Position numbers and translations under genes: made by a program | Notes under the pieces: generated by a model | Told to the model about the DNA's origin: nothing | What the model saw: only the letters and a program-made list of their open reading frames with translations | Databases searched by the model: none | Assembly (NCBI RefSeq): GCF_027579695.1 | Contig: NC_083590.1 | Coordinates: 15,821,656-15,885,655 of the forward strand | Direction of reading: 5' to 3' | DNA from: Neoarius graeffei | Taxonomy: Eukaryota > Chordata > Actinopteri > Siluriformes > Ariidae | DNA length: 64,000 bases | In this document: positions 35,428-44,925 of the stretch, in pieces | Numbering within the stretch: position 1 is the stretch's first letter | Layout of the letters: every line of letters begins with the position of its first letter

Positions 35428-35750
35428 TATGTGTCAGCCCTGTGATGACCTGGCGACTTGTCCAGGGTGTACCCCGCCTTTCGCCCGTAGTCAGCTGGGA
35501 TAGGCTCCAGCTTGCCTGCGACCCTGTAGAAGGATAAAGCGGCTAGAGATAATGAGATGAGAATGAGATCATCTGGATGTCGATGATTGTGGAAAGGTGT
35601 CATGTGATCTGATGTACTGAGTAATCGGGAATCGACTTTTTTTTTTTTTCCCAGTGAAAGTTTGAGTAATTATTCATGCACAATTTACGTATTGAAAGTC
35701 TTTTCTACTTTTGCAATGGCCAAAAGATCGTTAAGGTGTCGATAATTGTA

Positions 35751-36096
35751 GGCACCACTTTTTTTTTTTTTTTAAAGGAAAAAACCCTGCGATTTAAACC
35801 CACCAATCTGTGTGTAAAATATTCGGAGAGCTCAGTGTTCAATCTGCGCTGTAGAGACGAGTGAAACATCCAAGTGGCCATTTGACCACACCCATCGTGT
35901 ATATTCGGTTTATGTGGTAAACTTTTCTTATCTGATCAAATTTGCCCCAATAAAAGTATTTCCTGACTTTTTTTCTCCTTTCATTACCACCTCTTATTTT
36001 CTCAACTTTACCCACATTCCTTACATATCTTTTATATCACTCCCCTTCACTCTTTGGTTTTTTTTTTCCCCTTTTCCACTTCAGTCTTTGATAATT
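35751..36096. other. Unassigned non-coding sequence
   Basis: Contains a poly-T run and pyrimidine-rich sequence; no gene or repeat recognised. Confidence 0.4.
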
Positions 36097-36105
36097 TTTT
36101 TGAAG

Positions 36106-36900
36106 GCAGTGGCTATTCTTGTGACGAGTTATATGCATAATATTTTCCCTATTCTTGTGACGTGAACGTAAGTTCCGGTAGCGCATGCGCAAATCGTTAT
36201 CAACAGATTGAAAAAAAAATGGCCGAAGAAACGAGCAGCTCGGCGCAGGATAAGTGTTCACAATTTTTGTATGAAGGTGCAGAATTTGAACTAATGGACT
36301 TGAGTATCTTCCATTCAGGCAAACGTAGAGAAATACCAAACAAACAGATTGTAAGACAACAAAAAATTAGATGTAAGGCCTCAGAAGTACAATTTGCATT
36401 TTTGTCGTATTGACCAGTCTGCCTGGGCTGCATGGTGTAAAGTCAACCTGTTATGTCTTACTAGGAAAAAATTATACATGTCATATTATGGAAATGGATA
36501 CTGATGTTAGGCACCAAAATAAAATGGATAAGGAAATTATTTCGTATATAGTTGCCATGTACCTTTAAAGTGTGGGCAGCCACTGAAGTTTAAGAGAAAA
36601 TAAACCAGGCAAAGAAACCAAGTTACCCATAAAGGCAAAGCCAAAAGTCGCAAATCATTTCTATTTTATTTGCCTATTTTAATTGAAATGGGTCATTTGT
36701 GTCATGTACATGTGACAGCTAACGATAAAAATATTTTTGCTCCCAATGCCATAAGCATAATTCTTATGACCCTCTGACACCAGGGTGAGGCGTAAGACTA
36801 AGTGATAGTGATTTGCGCATGTGCTACCGGAACTTGCGTTCATGTCGTAAGAATAAGGGAAATATTAATCCTATGACTTGTCATAAAACTAGCCACTGCC
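36106..36900 (+). mobile_element. Long-TIR DNA element with 9-bp target duplication
   Basis: Imperfect inverted repeats of about 100 bp: GGCAGTGGCTA at 36106 with ..CGTAAGTTCCGGTAGCGCATG near 36170, mirrored by CATGTGCTACCGGAACTTGCG (36818) and TAGCCACTGCC at 36900. An exact 9-bp duplication TTTTTTGAA lies at 36097-36105 and 36901-36909. Nine-base duplications fit Mutator- or Merlin-type elements. It encloses a short ORF. Confidence 0.75.
36219..36413 (+). CDS. Hypothetical 64-residue ORF inside the long-TIR element
   Basis: ATG at 36219 (MAEETSSSAQDKC) to TGA at 36411, in an ATG context directly after the left inverted repeat. The peptide is acidic then basic: QFLYEGAEFELMDLSIFHS, GKRREIPNKQIVRQQKIRC. 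I do not recognise a family. It could be the first exon of a captured or transposon gene; no convincing donor is seen before the stop. An upstream in-frame ATG at 36162 lies within the inverted repeat. Confidence 0.35.
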   Translation: MAEETSSSAQDKCSQFLYEGAEFELMDLSIFHSGKRREIPNKQIVRQQKIRCKASEVQFAFLSY

Positions 36901-36909
36901 TTTTTTGAA

Positions 36910-37653
36910 CTGATCTTTTACTGCTGTAATTATTTTTCTGGAAATTATTTCAGTTTTTCTCTTCTACAGTTTATCTTTCTCTTTCGTGTATTTCTTCTTC
37001 CTTTCTGTTTAGGACAGTTGTTGAAACAGGATTATTTTCTCATGTTCTTTTCCATTTTCACTTCATTCTCACAGTCATGTCTATCCTACTGAATTATTAT
37101 ATTGATCTTATTTTGTTTATCATTTATAAATAGATATCGCCTGATGTTATTTAGGTTTTCTTGAAATTTGTCATTTTTTAATGTTTTGGAAATATTGCAA
37201 TAAATTTTAATTAACTGAGCATATCCATCCATCCATCCACCCACCGCTGACTCTGGGTTATTATTGGTTTGTTCCTGTGTCTTTCAGGGAGACTGTGAGC
37301 TGGACTAGTGAATAGAGTAAAGTCTGGCTCAGAAAACAAGATGCCACGTCTCAGCATTTTCAGCACAACTGACAAAATATATTTAGTATCACGGTCCATG
37401 TGATCCCTCAGTAAAAACAGATCATGGATCGTTCACGGTGTAAAACAGTCTCATCACACAGCCCTACTTTAGGCTCACAGAAATTCTCTCTTTAGTGCAA
37501 CTGACTTCAGACTGACTGACTTCTGGATCAGAATTTATTCAAACTAAAACCCATTTAATGCTGGTAAAGAGAAAGTAGTATTAGACTTGAGGCCAAAGGA
37601 AAAAAATACTTTTTTGTCGGTCAGGTAACCGGAAAAGTTGCATCATCACCTAG
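36910..37653. other. Unassigned non-coding sequence
   Basis: Nothing recognised; a short (CATC)n stretch at 37223-37240. The last part ends in an acceptor (catcatcacctag). Confidence 0.4.
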
Positions 37654-37910
37654 TTTTCGTAGTGATTTATCGCAGTATGAGAGTTCATTACCAACTGATG
37701 CTAAGCAAAGATATGCAGCAAAGCTTCTGTACAACAGGGACACCAAAGTTTTGCCTGATCCTTACGCAGTTACGGACAAATGGGACCCAAATCCAAGCAC
37801 CTGGCCTGACCTGACCTGACCTTCGGCAATATCTACCTGTATGTGATTGACACGCCTTCAATATACACAAAAGAATCAATGAAAGCCTACAAGTCTCTTA
37901 GTGCATACAA
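37654..37910 (+). pseudogene. YqaJ-associated protein family exon, frameshifted
   Basis: After acceptor cctag (37653) the exon reads RSDLSQYESSLPTDAKQRY, YAVTDKWDPNPSTWPDL and then, in a shifted frame, FGNIYLYVIDTPSIYTKES, KAYKSLSAY before a donor gtaagt at 37911. From memory this is the N-terminal region (DLSxYESSL...W.P...YL...YT...KAYKSLDAY) of multi-copy fish and invertebrate proteins that carry SWIM fingers and a YqaJ-type exonuclease domain. A (CCTGA) pentamer is present in three copies (37802-37816); one extra copy explains the frameshift. A likely C-terminal fragment of the same family lies at 40440-40544. Confidence 0.5.
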
Positions 37911-38209
37911 GTAAGTGCTAATTATTCAGTTGTTTTATTGAAATACTCATCTACATTTGCTTTTTGTGCCTAATAATAAAAAGACATAAAGATTAAATAG
38001 GCACAATATAATCTTTGAAACATAAGTTAATGTTGTTGCGTCACACGCACACACCAAAGATATACAGTACAGTACTAAACTTAAGCAAGTTTTACATTTA
38101 GAATGCACAAGCAGTGTTTTAAATCCAGGCTGTGCTATTTATCTTCAAATACATGTCATGAAAAGTTCGAACAATCTTCTAATGCCAAATATTTATACTG
38201 CAGAAAGTA

Positions 38210-39795
38210 TCAATTAACTGCCTTCTTGATATCAAACAGCCGTTTTGATAATTTTCAGTCAGGATTTCGTGCCAATCATAGCACTGAAACAGCGCTGATT
38301 AAAGTTATAAATGACATATGTCTTAATACTGATGCAGGCAAAACATCGGTCCTGGTATTACTGGACCTCAGTGCAGCTTTTGATACTGTTGATCACAACA
38401 TACTGCTATATCGACTTGAACACTGGGTTGGATTGACTGGTAAAGTTATCAATTGGTTAAATTCATACTTAAAAGATAGAAGCTTCTTTGTTACCCTGGG
38501 AAATTGTTCCTCAACGACAATGTCCTTGACCTGTGGTGTCCCCCAGGGGTCGATTCTTGGACCATTACTTTTCAACCTTCATATGCTCCCACTTGGGCAA
38601 ATTATCAATAAAAATTCAATTTTATATCACTGCTATGCAGATGACACCCAAATTTATTTTGCTCTATCACCTAATGATTATGCCCCCCTTGAATGTGTCT
38701 ACCAGTGTATCGATCAAATCAATAGCTGGATGTCACAAAATTTTCTTCAGCTGAACACATAAAACAGAAGTAATTCTATTTGGAAAAAAAGATGAAAGAC
38801 TCAGGATTACCACTATTCTTGACACAAAAGGGATTAAAACTAAAGAAATGGTTAAAAATCTTGGTGTTTTCATTGACAGCGAGCTAAACTTTGACAGTCA
38901 CATGAAAGCAATCACTAAAACGGCATTTTATCACCTAAAAAACATTTCCAAACTAAGAGGACTTATGTCAAAAAATGATCTGGAAAAACTAATACATGCC
39001 TTCATCTCTAGTAGGGTTGATTACTGCAATGGCCTTTTCACAGGCTTGCCAAAAAAGACCATCAAACGACTTCAGCTGGTTCAAAATGCAGCGGCGAGGG
39101 TTCTCACACGAACAAAAAGAACAGAGCACATTACTCCAATTCTAAGGTCCCTTCACTGGCTTCCAGTAAGCTACAGAATTGACTTTAAAGCATTGATGCT
39201 GGTGTACAAATCTCTAAATGGTACAGGGCCCAATTACCTCTCTGATGTGTTGCAGCGGCCTAACCCAATCAGATCTACCAGATCAAAACAGAAAAATTTA
39301 CTATTAAAACCAGTTGTTAAAACAAAGTGTGGTGAAGCAGCTTTTAGCTACTATGCAGTACAGCTATGGAACCAACTGCCAGAGGACATTAAAAATGCTC
39401 CTGCTGTTGGCAGCTTCAAATCTAGGTTAAAGACCAAGCTGTTTTCAGATGCTTTCTGTTAAATAATTAATATTGTCTTCTTTACATTCTTTATAATCTT
39501 TACTTCTCTGCATGTTTTAAATTTACTTTAACTTTATCCTATTTTATTCTTTATTCTATTCTGCTGGGTTTTTTTCTCTTCTCATCCTATTTGAACGACT
39601 ACTTCATTTTATTTTATTTTTACTATTGTTTAATTCTTATTTTTTTTTAATTCTTTTAATTAATTGTTTTAGAATAAAAATAAAATTATGTAATTTTATT
39701 TCTCTATTGTTTACTGTTTTTGTTTTTACTTCTGTAAAGCACATTGAACTGCCATTGTGTATGAAATGTGCTATATAAATAAACTTGCCTTGCCT
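38210..39795 (+). mobile_element. L2-like LINE, 5'-truncated, with target duplication
   Basis: Nearly identical to 2753-4315 of this window. Starts abruptly at TCAATTAACTGCC within the RT domain and ends in a CTTGCCTTGCC tail. The 11-bp duplication TGCAGAAAGTA lies at 38199-38209 and 39796-39806 (it overlaps the last tail bases by two or three). This is a textbook 5'-truncated target-primed insertion. Confidence 0.95.
38211..39462 (+). pseudogene. LINE RT and C-terminal domains, 5'-truncated
   Basis: RT blocks [42 protein letters not shown] and CYADDTQIY are open from 38211 to 38762, with CGA (Arg) where the copy at 2954 has TGA. A 2-bp loss at about 38758 (ACACATAAAAC against ACACAGATAAAAC) shifts the frame; the C-terminal part (NLGVFIDSELNF to SDAFC) is open again at 38848-39462. 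The missing 5' part means no functional product. Confidence 0.85.
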
Positions 39796-40008
39796 TGCAG
39801 AAAGTACATAAATTTGCCGCGAGTGCGTTTGCGGAAATTGTACTCAAGTGTCCTGCATACAAATCAGCTGCTCATGCATTTTTACTCATCTTTTGGTTGA
39901 ATATCTAAGCAATGTCATAGCACAACAAATTATTTCTGATGAGGAAATTTTATCTAATATCATAATATTAAACTGCAAAACAAAATAATAAAAATCATGT
40001 GTCTTTAC

Positions 40009-40177
40009 CAGATATAAAGTGTCAAAAGCAAACATGGTCGTTGTCAGTAGGTTCCCACTTGTCACGCTTAATTGCTGCGATCCAAAGCTTTCGGCGAGCT
40101 TCAGGTTTCTTTGGTATGCGGTAAAAGCTCTTGGGATCATTCTTATCAAGTCTGTATGTACAGCCGATAACACAACA
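40009..40177 (-). pseudogene. THAP zinc-finger exon, broken by one stop
   Basis: Minus-strand translation: CCVIGCTYRLDKND, PKSFYRIPKKPEARRKLW, IAAIKRDKWEPTDND, HVCF-stop-HFISG, followed by a donor-like gtaaag. This is a C2CH THAP domain: CVIGC, the conserved W and P, then CxxHF, where one x is now TGA. THAP domains bind DNA and occur in P-element-type transposases and host regulators. No start Met remains in frame (TAG just upstream). It lies antisense to the flanking YqaJ-associated fragments, so it belongs to another gene or element. Confidence 0.65.
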
Positions 40178-40439
40178 CTATCATAATTAATTAATGTATA
40201 AGTGTGAATGACCTGATAACTCCGATCAGCCATTTATAAGTAACCTCTTGCCAACCAAAACATCATGTGACCATTTGGTGACGTCACGACGAACTTTCCT
40301 ATACCCCCGAACATTTTCTTGCCTCAGTTTGTGGTGTCAGAATGCCTCTCAACTGTGCAGATCCTGTTGAAATAGTCTACTATAGCAGTGGGTTTGGAAG
40401 AACAGGCATTTGTCCATATTGTCTTAAAGACTCTGTGTA

Positions 40440-40544
40440 AAACCAGATCTGAGAAAAAGATTTAAAACAGTTATTGAAGTATGTGACGAGTGCCTTCAAA
40501 AAGGCATAAAAGACATTTGCTACAGGCCATATGGGAAGTACTGA
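40440..40544 (+). pseudogene. Probable C-terminal fragment of the YqaJ-associated protein
   Basis: KPDLRKRFKTVIEVCDECL, then QKGIKDICYRPYGKY and TGA. A frame away, just upstream, is GRTGICPYCLKD. The CxxC pairs and RPYGKY end resemble C termini seen, from memory, in the same repeat-associated family as 37654-37910, and the strand agrees. Weak call. Confidence 0.3.
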
Positions 40545-41098
40545 ACAGCTGACCTTTATAGTTCAACGCACATGTTCAGTGTGAGAAGTTTGTATATGGT
40601 TCAAAATAAATCTTTGAAAAGTGTTCTTTAGTGTTTATATCTGAAAACAGAATACCTGCAAACATGCATTCAAACGGAGTGCTGGGTGGGTGGATATTTT
40701 GTGAATATGGGGGGAAAAGAGTGGTGATAGCCATGGAAACATTTCTTCAAAAAAAAAATCCCTGCCGACCTACCCTAATTTTTCAAGACATGTAATAGGA
40801 AACAAACTTTTTTTTTTGGCCTAAAGTAGCCCTTTTATTAAATATAGATGACTTTAGTCTCCTCCTGGTTCAGCTTTTTTAGTGAAGATATCACAGGGGT
40901 TGCTTGGACTTCAAACTGTTTCTTCTCCCTTCACATATGCAGTTCTTTAGATGTGAAAAAAAAAATTCTCCAATTTTACCAGCATGGTTTTTTTCCCCCT
41001 GATTCTTAGGAGTTTAATTCATTCACTCCAAGAGGTCAGCATCTTCAGGAATCAGCAGTGAGTCCATGAGCTGTGTGTCCATACACTAATATTCAAAA

Positions 41099-41151
41099 AT
41101 GGAGAGCTGTGATGAGGACACAGATAATGTGCCTCCAGCCTCAAAAAAGTG
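41099..41151 (+). CDS. NLR gene, start exon
   Basis: ATG at 41099 opens MESCDEDTDNVPPASKKW and ends in donor gtaagc at 41152, leaving phase 2. The acidic short leader is typical of first exons of fish NLRC3-like genes. It splices in frame to the exon at 41463: the two bases TG plus the T there form Cys. No promoter element was identified upstream. It is short, so the call depends on the neighbouring exons and phase agreement. Confidence 0.55.
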
Positions 41152-41462
41152 GTAAGCTGCCATGTTCTAAGATTTTAGTCATTAACTGTTCATATCTGAA
41201 ATACAGAGTGAGTTTATCTGAAACGATCTGAAAAGCATGCTTTGAGGCAGTTAGGTTTCCACTCCATAACTCTGTGCTCTGTGGGCTATGACCTCTGGTG
41301 CTCCCACCTAGTGTGTAAGAAGAGGTAGAGCTCATAAAGAATATTAAACAGAAATATCACAATACATGATATGAGCAGCAGATTTGTCCCTCCCAGTATT
41401 TTGTATTGTGATATTCAATACAATGAAATTCTGTCTCATGTCTCCTCTATAATGTTGTACAG

Positions 41463-41579
41463 TAAAATCCAGATGAAAAGATCAGACTCACCAGAACCCA
41501 GCTGTGTCTCCATGAAGAGTGATGCATCTATGGATCGTCTTTTGAACTTGAAAAATAGAGACTCCTCATCTGTCCACAG
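41463..41579 (+). CDS. NLR gene, N-terminal repeat exon 1 (SCVSMKSD motif)
   Basis: Acceptor ttgtacag (AG 41461-41462), donor gtaaca at 41580, 117 nt, phase 2 on both sides. The peptide KRSDSPEPSCVSMKSDASMDR carries the short motif repeated in the N-terminal region of fish NLRC3-like receptors. I prefer this acceptor to the 'ccag' ten bases later because only this one keeps the frame: the later one would create TGA. Role unknown; it probably forms a flexible tail upstream of FISNA. Confidence 0.8.
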
Positions 41580-41930
41580 GTAACATCCCATAATTCTCAT
41601 AATTAAAGTCACAGTAGAGTGAAAGCCGGTGTTACACATTCCTTTATCCAGTCCAGGTCATCATCAGCATTTTGGTATTTATCAGTTTGTGATACTTTAA
41701 TTAGGTCCTAATGCTGCTACAATACTTTCACTAAACATTTTAGAGTAATTAATATCAATAACTGCACAGTTCAGTGTTTCACAGTGTCACGTACAGGATA
41801 AGGCAGAAATTGCATCTGGATGTGACAATAAAAGTCATAGTAATGGCAAACAAAGTAATTAAAACAACCAGTAATAATTAATAATCAGTGTAAATGGTGA
41901 ATATAAAGGAGTGTCTATAATGTTGTACAG

Positions 41931-42047
41931 TAAACTCCAGATGATGAGATCAGACTCACCAGAACCCAGCTGTGTCTCCATGAAGAGTGATGCGTCTATG
42001 GATCGTCCTTTGCACTTTAACAGTGGAAACCCCTCATCTGTCCACAG
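41931..42047 (+). CDS. NLR gene, N-terminal repeat exon 2 (SCVSMKSD motif)
   Basis: Again 117 nt, bounded by tgttgtacag and gtaaca, phase 2 on both sides. The peptide MRSDSPEPSCVSMKSDASMDR is almost identical to that of the exon at 41463, then PLHFNSGNPSSVHR. The two exons and their flanks (CATCCCATAATTCTCATA after both donors) are a tandem duplication about 468 bp apart. The exon can splice directly to the FISNA-NACHT exon at 54701. Confidence 0.8.
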
Positions 42048-42296
42048 GTAACATCCCATAATTCTCATAGTTAAAGTCACAGTTAAAAGCTGTGCTACAC
42101 TGTCATTCGCAGTTATTTTAATTATTACAGGGGTGATTATAGTTACTATATGACTATAGCTACAACTGGAATGTGCTGATTCTGTTAGCGTTTGTAATTA
42201 CTGTATCATCCACTATTAGATAAAATTAAAATAAAATCTTACAACATTGTTTGAAAGTCCAGAGCAAGATATTTTACAAATAATACTTCAGATATT

Positions 42297-42668
42297 GGCG
42301 GCACGGTGGTGTAGTGGTTAGCGCTGTCGCCTCACAGCAAGAAGGTCCGGGTTCGAGCCCCGTGGCCGGCGAGGGCCTTTCTGTGCGGAGTTTGCATGTT
42401 CTCCCCATGTCCGTGTGGGTTTCCTCTGGGTGCTCCGGTTTCCCCCACAGTCCAAAGACATGCAGGTTAGGTTAACTGGTGACTCTAAATTGACCGTAGG
42501 TGTGAATGTGAGTGTGAATGGTTGTCTGTGTCTATGTGTCAGCCCTGTGATGACCTGGCGACTTGTCCAGGGTGTACCCCGCCTTTCGCCCGTAGTCAGC
42601 TGGGATAGGCTCCAGCTCGCCTGCGACCCTGTAGAACAGGATAAAGCGGCTAGAGATAATGAGATGAG
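42297..42668 (+). mobile_element. tRNA-headed SINE (copy 5), intact
   Basis: Full-length plus-strand copy: GGCGGCACGGTGG head, A box, GGTTCGAGCCC B box, body, tail GCGGCTAGAGATAATGAGATGAG. Exact 12-bp target duplication ACTTCAGATATT at 42285-42296 and 42669-42680. It lies in the large intron of the NLR gene. Confidence 0.97.
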
Positions 42669-42687
42669 ACTTCAGATATTGTTTTAA

Positions 42688-42980
42688 TGGCGGCACGGTG
42701 GTGTAGTGGTTAGCCCTCTCGCCTCACAGCAAGAAGGTCCTGGGTTCGAGCCCAGTGGCTGACGAGGGCCTTTCTGTGTGGAGTTTGCATGTTCTCCTCC
42801 GTGTCTGCACGGGTTTCCTCCGGGTGCTGAAGTGCCCTTGAGCAAGGTACATAACCCCTAACTGCTCCTCGGGCGCTGTAGTGTGTGTGTGTGTGTGTTC
42901 ACTGCTTCAGATGGGTTAAATGCAGAGATTGAATTTCACTGTGCTTGAGTGTGCATGTGACAAATAAAGGCTTCTTCGTT
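42688..42980 (+). mobile_element. Second SINE subfamily: same head, different tail
   Basis: Begins with the same GGCGGCACGGTGGTGTAGTGG head and body to about 42826, then switches to GTGCCCTTGAGCAAGGTAC, a TG run (42880-42898), CAGATGGGTTAAATGCAGAG and ends GTGACAAATAAAGGCTTC. The 3' half belongs to another fish SINE family, making this a mosaic element. Target duplication not identified. Confidence 0.75.
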
Positions 42981-44200
42981 CTTTGTAGTTTTCTTCGAAC
43001 AGCAGCAACAGACGCCAGACATCTCCGCTTGGCTTCAGACCACTCGTAGCGATGAAAAGCACAAATGCGCACGCACGCCTGAAGCGAGCCAATCAAAATT
43101 GCCGTGACAAATCGGGAAGAATAAAACAAAATGGCGATCACAGGGGATGCTGGTTAATACATCTTGGTTTTGTAATGTACATGCTCGAATCATTTTTGTG
43201 CTTAAAGAAGCCGACTATAGGTGTGCCTGAACGGGCCTAACTCGCTAAAATATTTCTGCCTGAACGTCTTGGTCGGGCATTTGGGCAATGCCTGGTGTTG
43301 AAGCTTGTACTGTACAGTTTTTTTGATATAATTGTAGGTACACACAGTCCGTCTAAGAACTACAACACCGTCTCTTTAAGAAACTACATTTCCCATCAGC
43401 CAACTTCCGCGTTGACCTACGTCACGCTGGGCGGGATCATCTACGTCACATCCTCCAGGAAAGCATAAGCAACCCGGAAACTCCTAGCTCCTCCTCTTTC
43501 GGCGCCGTGAATTCAACACGGACACAAGGAGGATCGCTTGCTCCGCCAAGCACCCAAAATAAGACGTCTTTTCTTTCTTGCAAGATCCATGATTTAGCAC
43601 GATTTCTTTGTTTACCACTGGCCACGGTAGACTCTAAGATCATGCGATTTTTAAACTCAGCTTGAGTTACAACTGGTTTTATTCATTATACGTACGTACG
43701 GACTGCAGCCCAACAGTTCAATTAAAAATTAGGAGCGACCGAAATTCCTCCTGATTGAAGCGCTGTGCATATTATTTTGATCAGAGACTCTCTTTTCATC
43801 ACGAGCTACGAAGCTTCTCCAAGAAATCCTCTGCTTTCCACAGAAGCGACTCACATGCTCCACAACGGTGAAACTCCAAAAGTCTCGGAGCATCTGTTCA
43901 TAATCTCGTGTAGAGGCAAGGTATCGAAGTAAGACTTGGCATTTGGGCAAAACCTAGTCTTAGGAATTAGCTTTTATTGAAGTAGTGTGAATTTAAACTC
44001 AGGAACGGTTTAATTGTTTACACTGTTCGACACGCAGCATGTTGAATTGTTGTTCTGTTTTGTTTTAATCTCTCAATTGTTTAATAGATAGGCTGTGCAT
44101 GCTTTATCCCTTACTAACATTTTGATTTCATTATTACACGTATCTTGATCGCATCAAGATTTCAGTGGATTCAGTACTGTTATAAGCTAGTGAATTAGCA
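42981..44200. other. Possible retroelement LTR/leader, unclassified
   Basis: 43336 onward (TGTAGGTACACACAGTCCG, then AACTACATTTCCCATCAGCC) resembles the start of a fish LTR, but no coding region or second LTR is recognised. Two similar 'catttgggcaa' stretches occur at 43279 and 43941. Confidence 0.2.
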
Positions 44201-44221
44201 AAGCTGAGCTAATCCTTGTCT

Positions 44222-44925
44222 CCACACGTGGCCAACACGCCTTAGCTAGCACTCCACGCTAACTCTTTGTTCAGGCCACACACAGGCTAATTCTTTGTTC
44301 AGGCCACGTGGCCACTCACAAACACACCTTAGCTAGCTTCCCTTTGTCTTAGCTTAGCCACACGAGGCTAATCTAGGCCTACACGAACACGTGGTCACCA
44401 GGCCTGACACACACAAACACGTGGTCACAGGCCTCAACAGGCCTTACAAACACACCTTAGCTCTCATTCCTTTGTCTTAGCTAGCAAGACAAGGCTAATC
44501 TAGGCCTCCACCACGTGGACACACACAAACACATCTTGGTTAGCTACACAGAGCTAGTCTTTTGTCTCCAACACGTGGCGGTCCTCCCCCACACTCACAT
44601 ACACACCTTTTGTTTTAACTCCACGAGGTAGGGTCCTTGGGCCTTAGCTAGCCACACGGCTAATTCTTTTGTCTACTTAGCAACACAAAGCTAATCTAGG
44701 CCTCACCATGTGGTCAAACACACCTCAGTTAGCATCCCACGCTAGCCTTTCTTTTGCTAGGCCATAGGCCTCATAACACACCTTAGCTAGCAACTAAAGC
44801 TAACTCTTTTGTTTTACTTAGAAACACGTGGTCAACTTCCCCCCCCACACACGAACATACCTAGCTAGCATCCCACGCTAGCCTTCTGCTCAGGCCATAG
44901 GGCCTTACACACACACACACCATAT
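44222..44925. repeat. Degenerate minisatellite rich in CACGTG and AGCTAGC
   Basis: Irregular units of about 80-120 bp built from CACACCTTAGCTAGC, CCCACGCTAACTCTTTGTT, GCTAATCTAGGCCT and ACACGTGGTCA. Perfect CACGTG palindromes occur at 44225, 44305, 44388, 44418, 44512, 44572 and 44825. Confidence 0.75.

Larger units (their letters stand above)
32994..35567 (+). mobile_element. tRNA-headed SINE (copy 4), split by two DNA elements
   Basis: Head GGGCGGCACGGTGGTGTAG at 32994 with A box and GGTTCGAGCCCC B box, body to 33176, 34097-34162 and 35428-35567, tail AATGAGATGAGAATGAG. A 13-bp target duplication ATCATCTGGATGT flanks it at 32981-32993 and 35568-35580. The body is cut by a hAT (33177-34096) and a 3-bp-duplication element (34163-35427). 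Confidence 0.95.
30208..35748 (+). mobile_element. pogo-like (Tc1/mariner) transposon carrying nested insertions
   Basis: Ends CAATTATCGGCA (30208) and, inverted, TGTCGATAATTG (35748) with flanking TA at 30206-30207 and 35749-35750. Extra ATTATCGACA copies at about 30227 and 32245 may be subterminal transposase-binding repeats. Inside lie a degenerate DDE transposase (32314-32980), a hAT (30534-32153) and a SINE (32994-35567). Without the insertions the element is about 1.3 kb. Confidence 0.7.

Noticed and set aside
42899-43141. 80-codon minus-strand frame with Cys/His residues
   Set aside because: Part of it lies in the mosaic SINE tail and the Cys/His spacing fits no finger.
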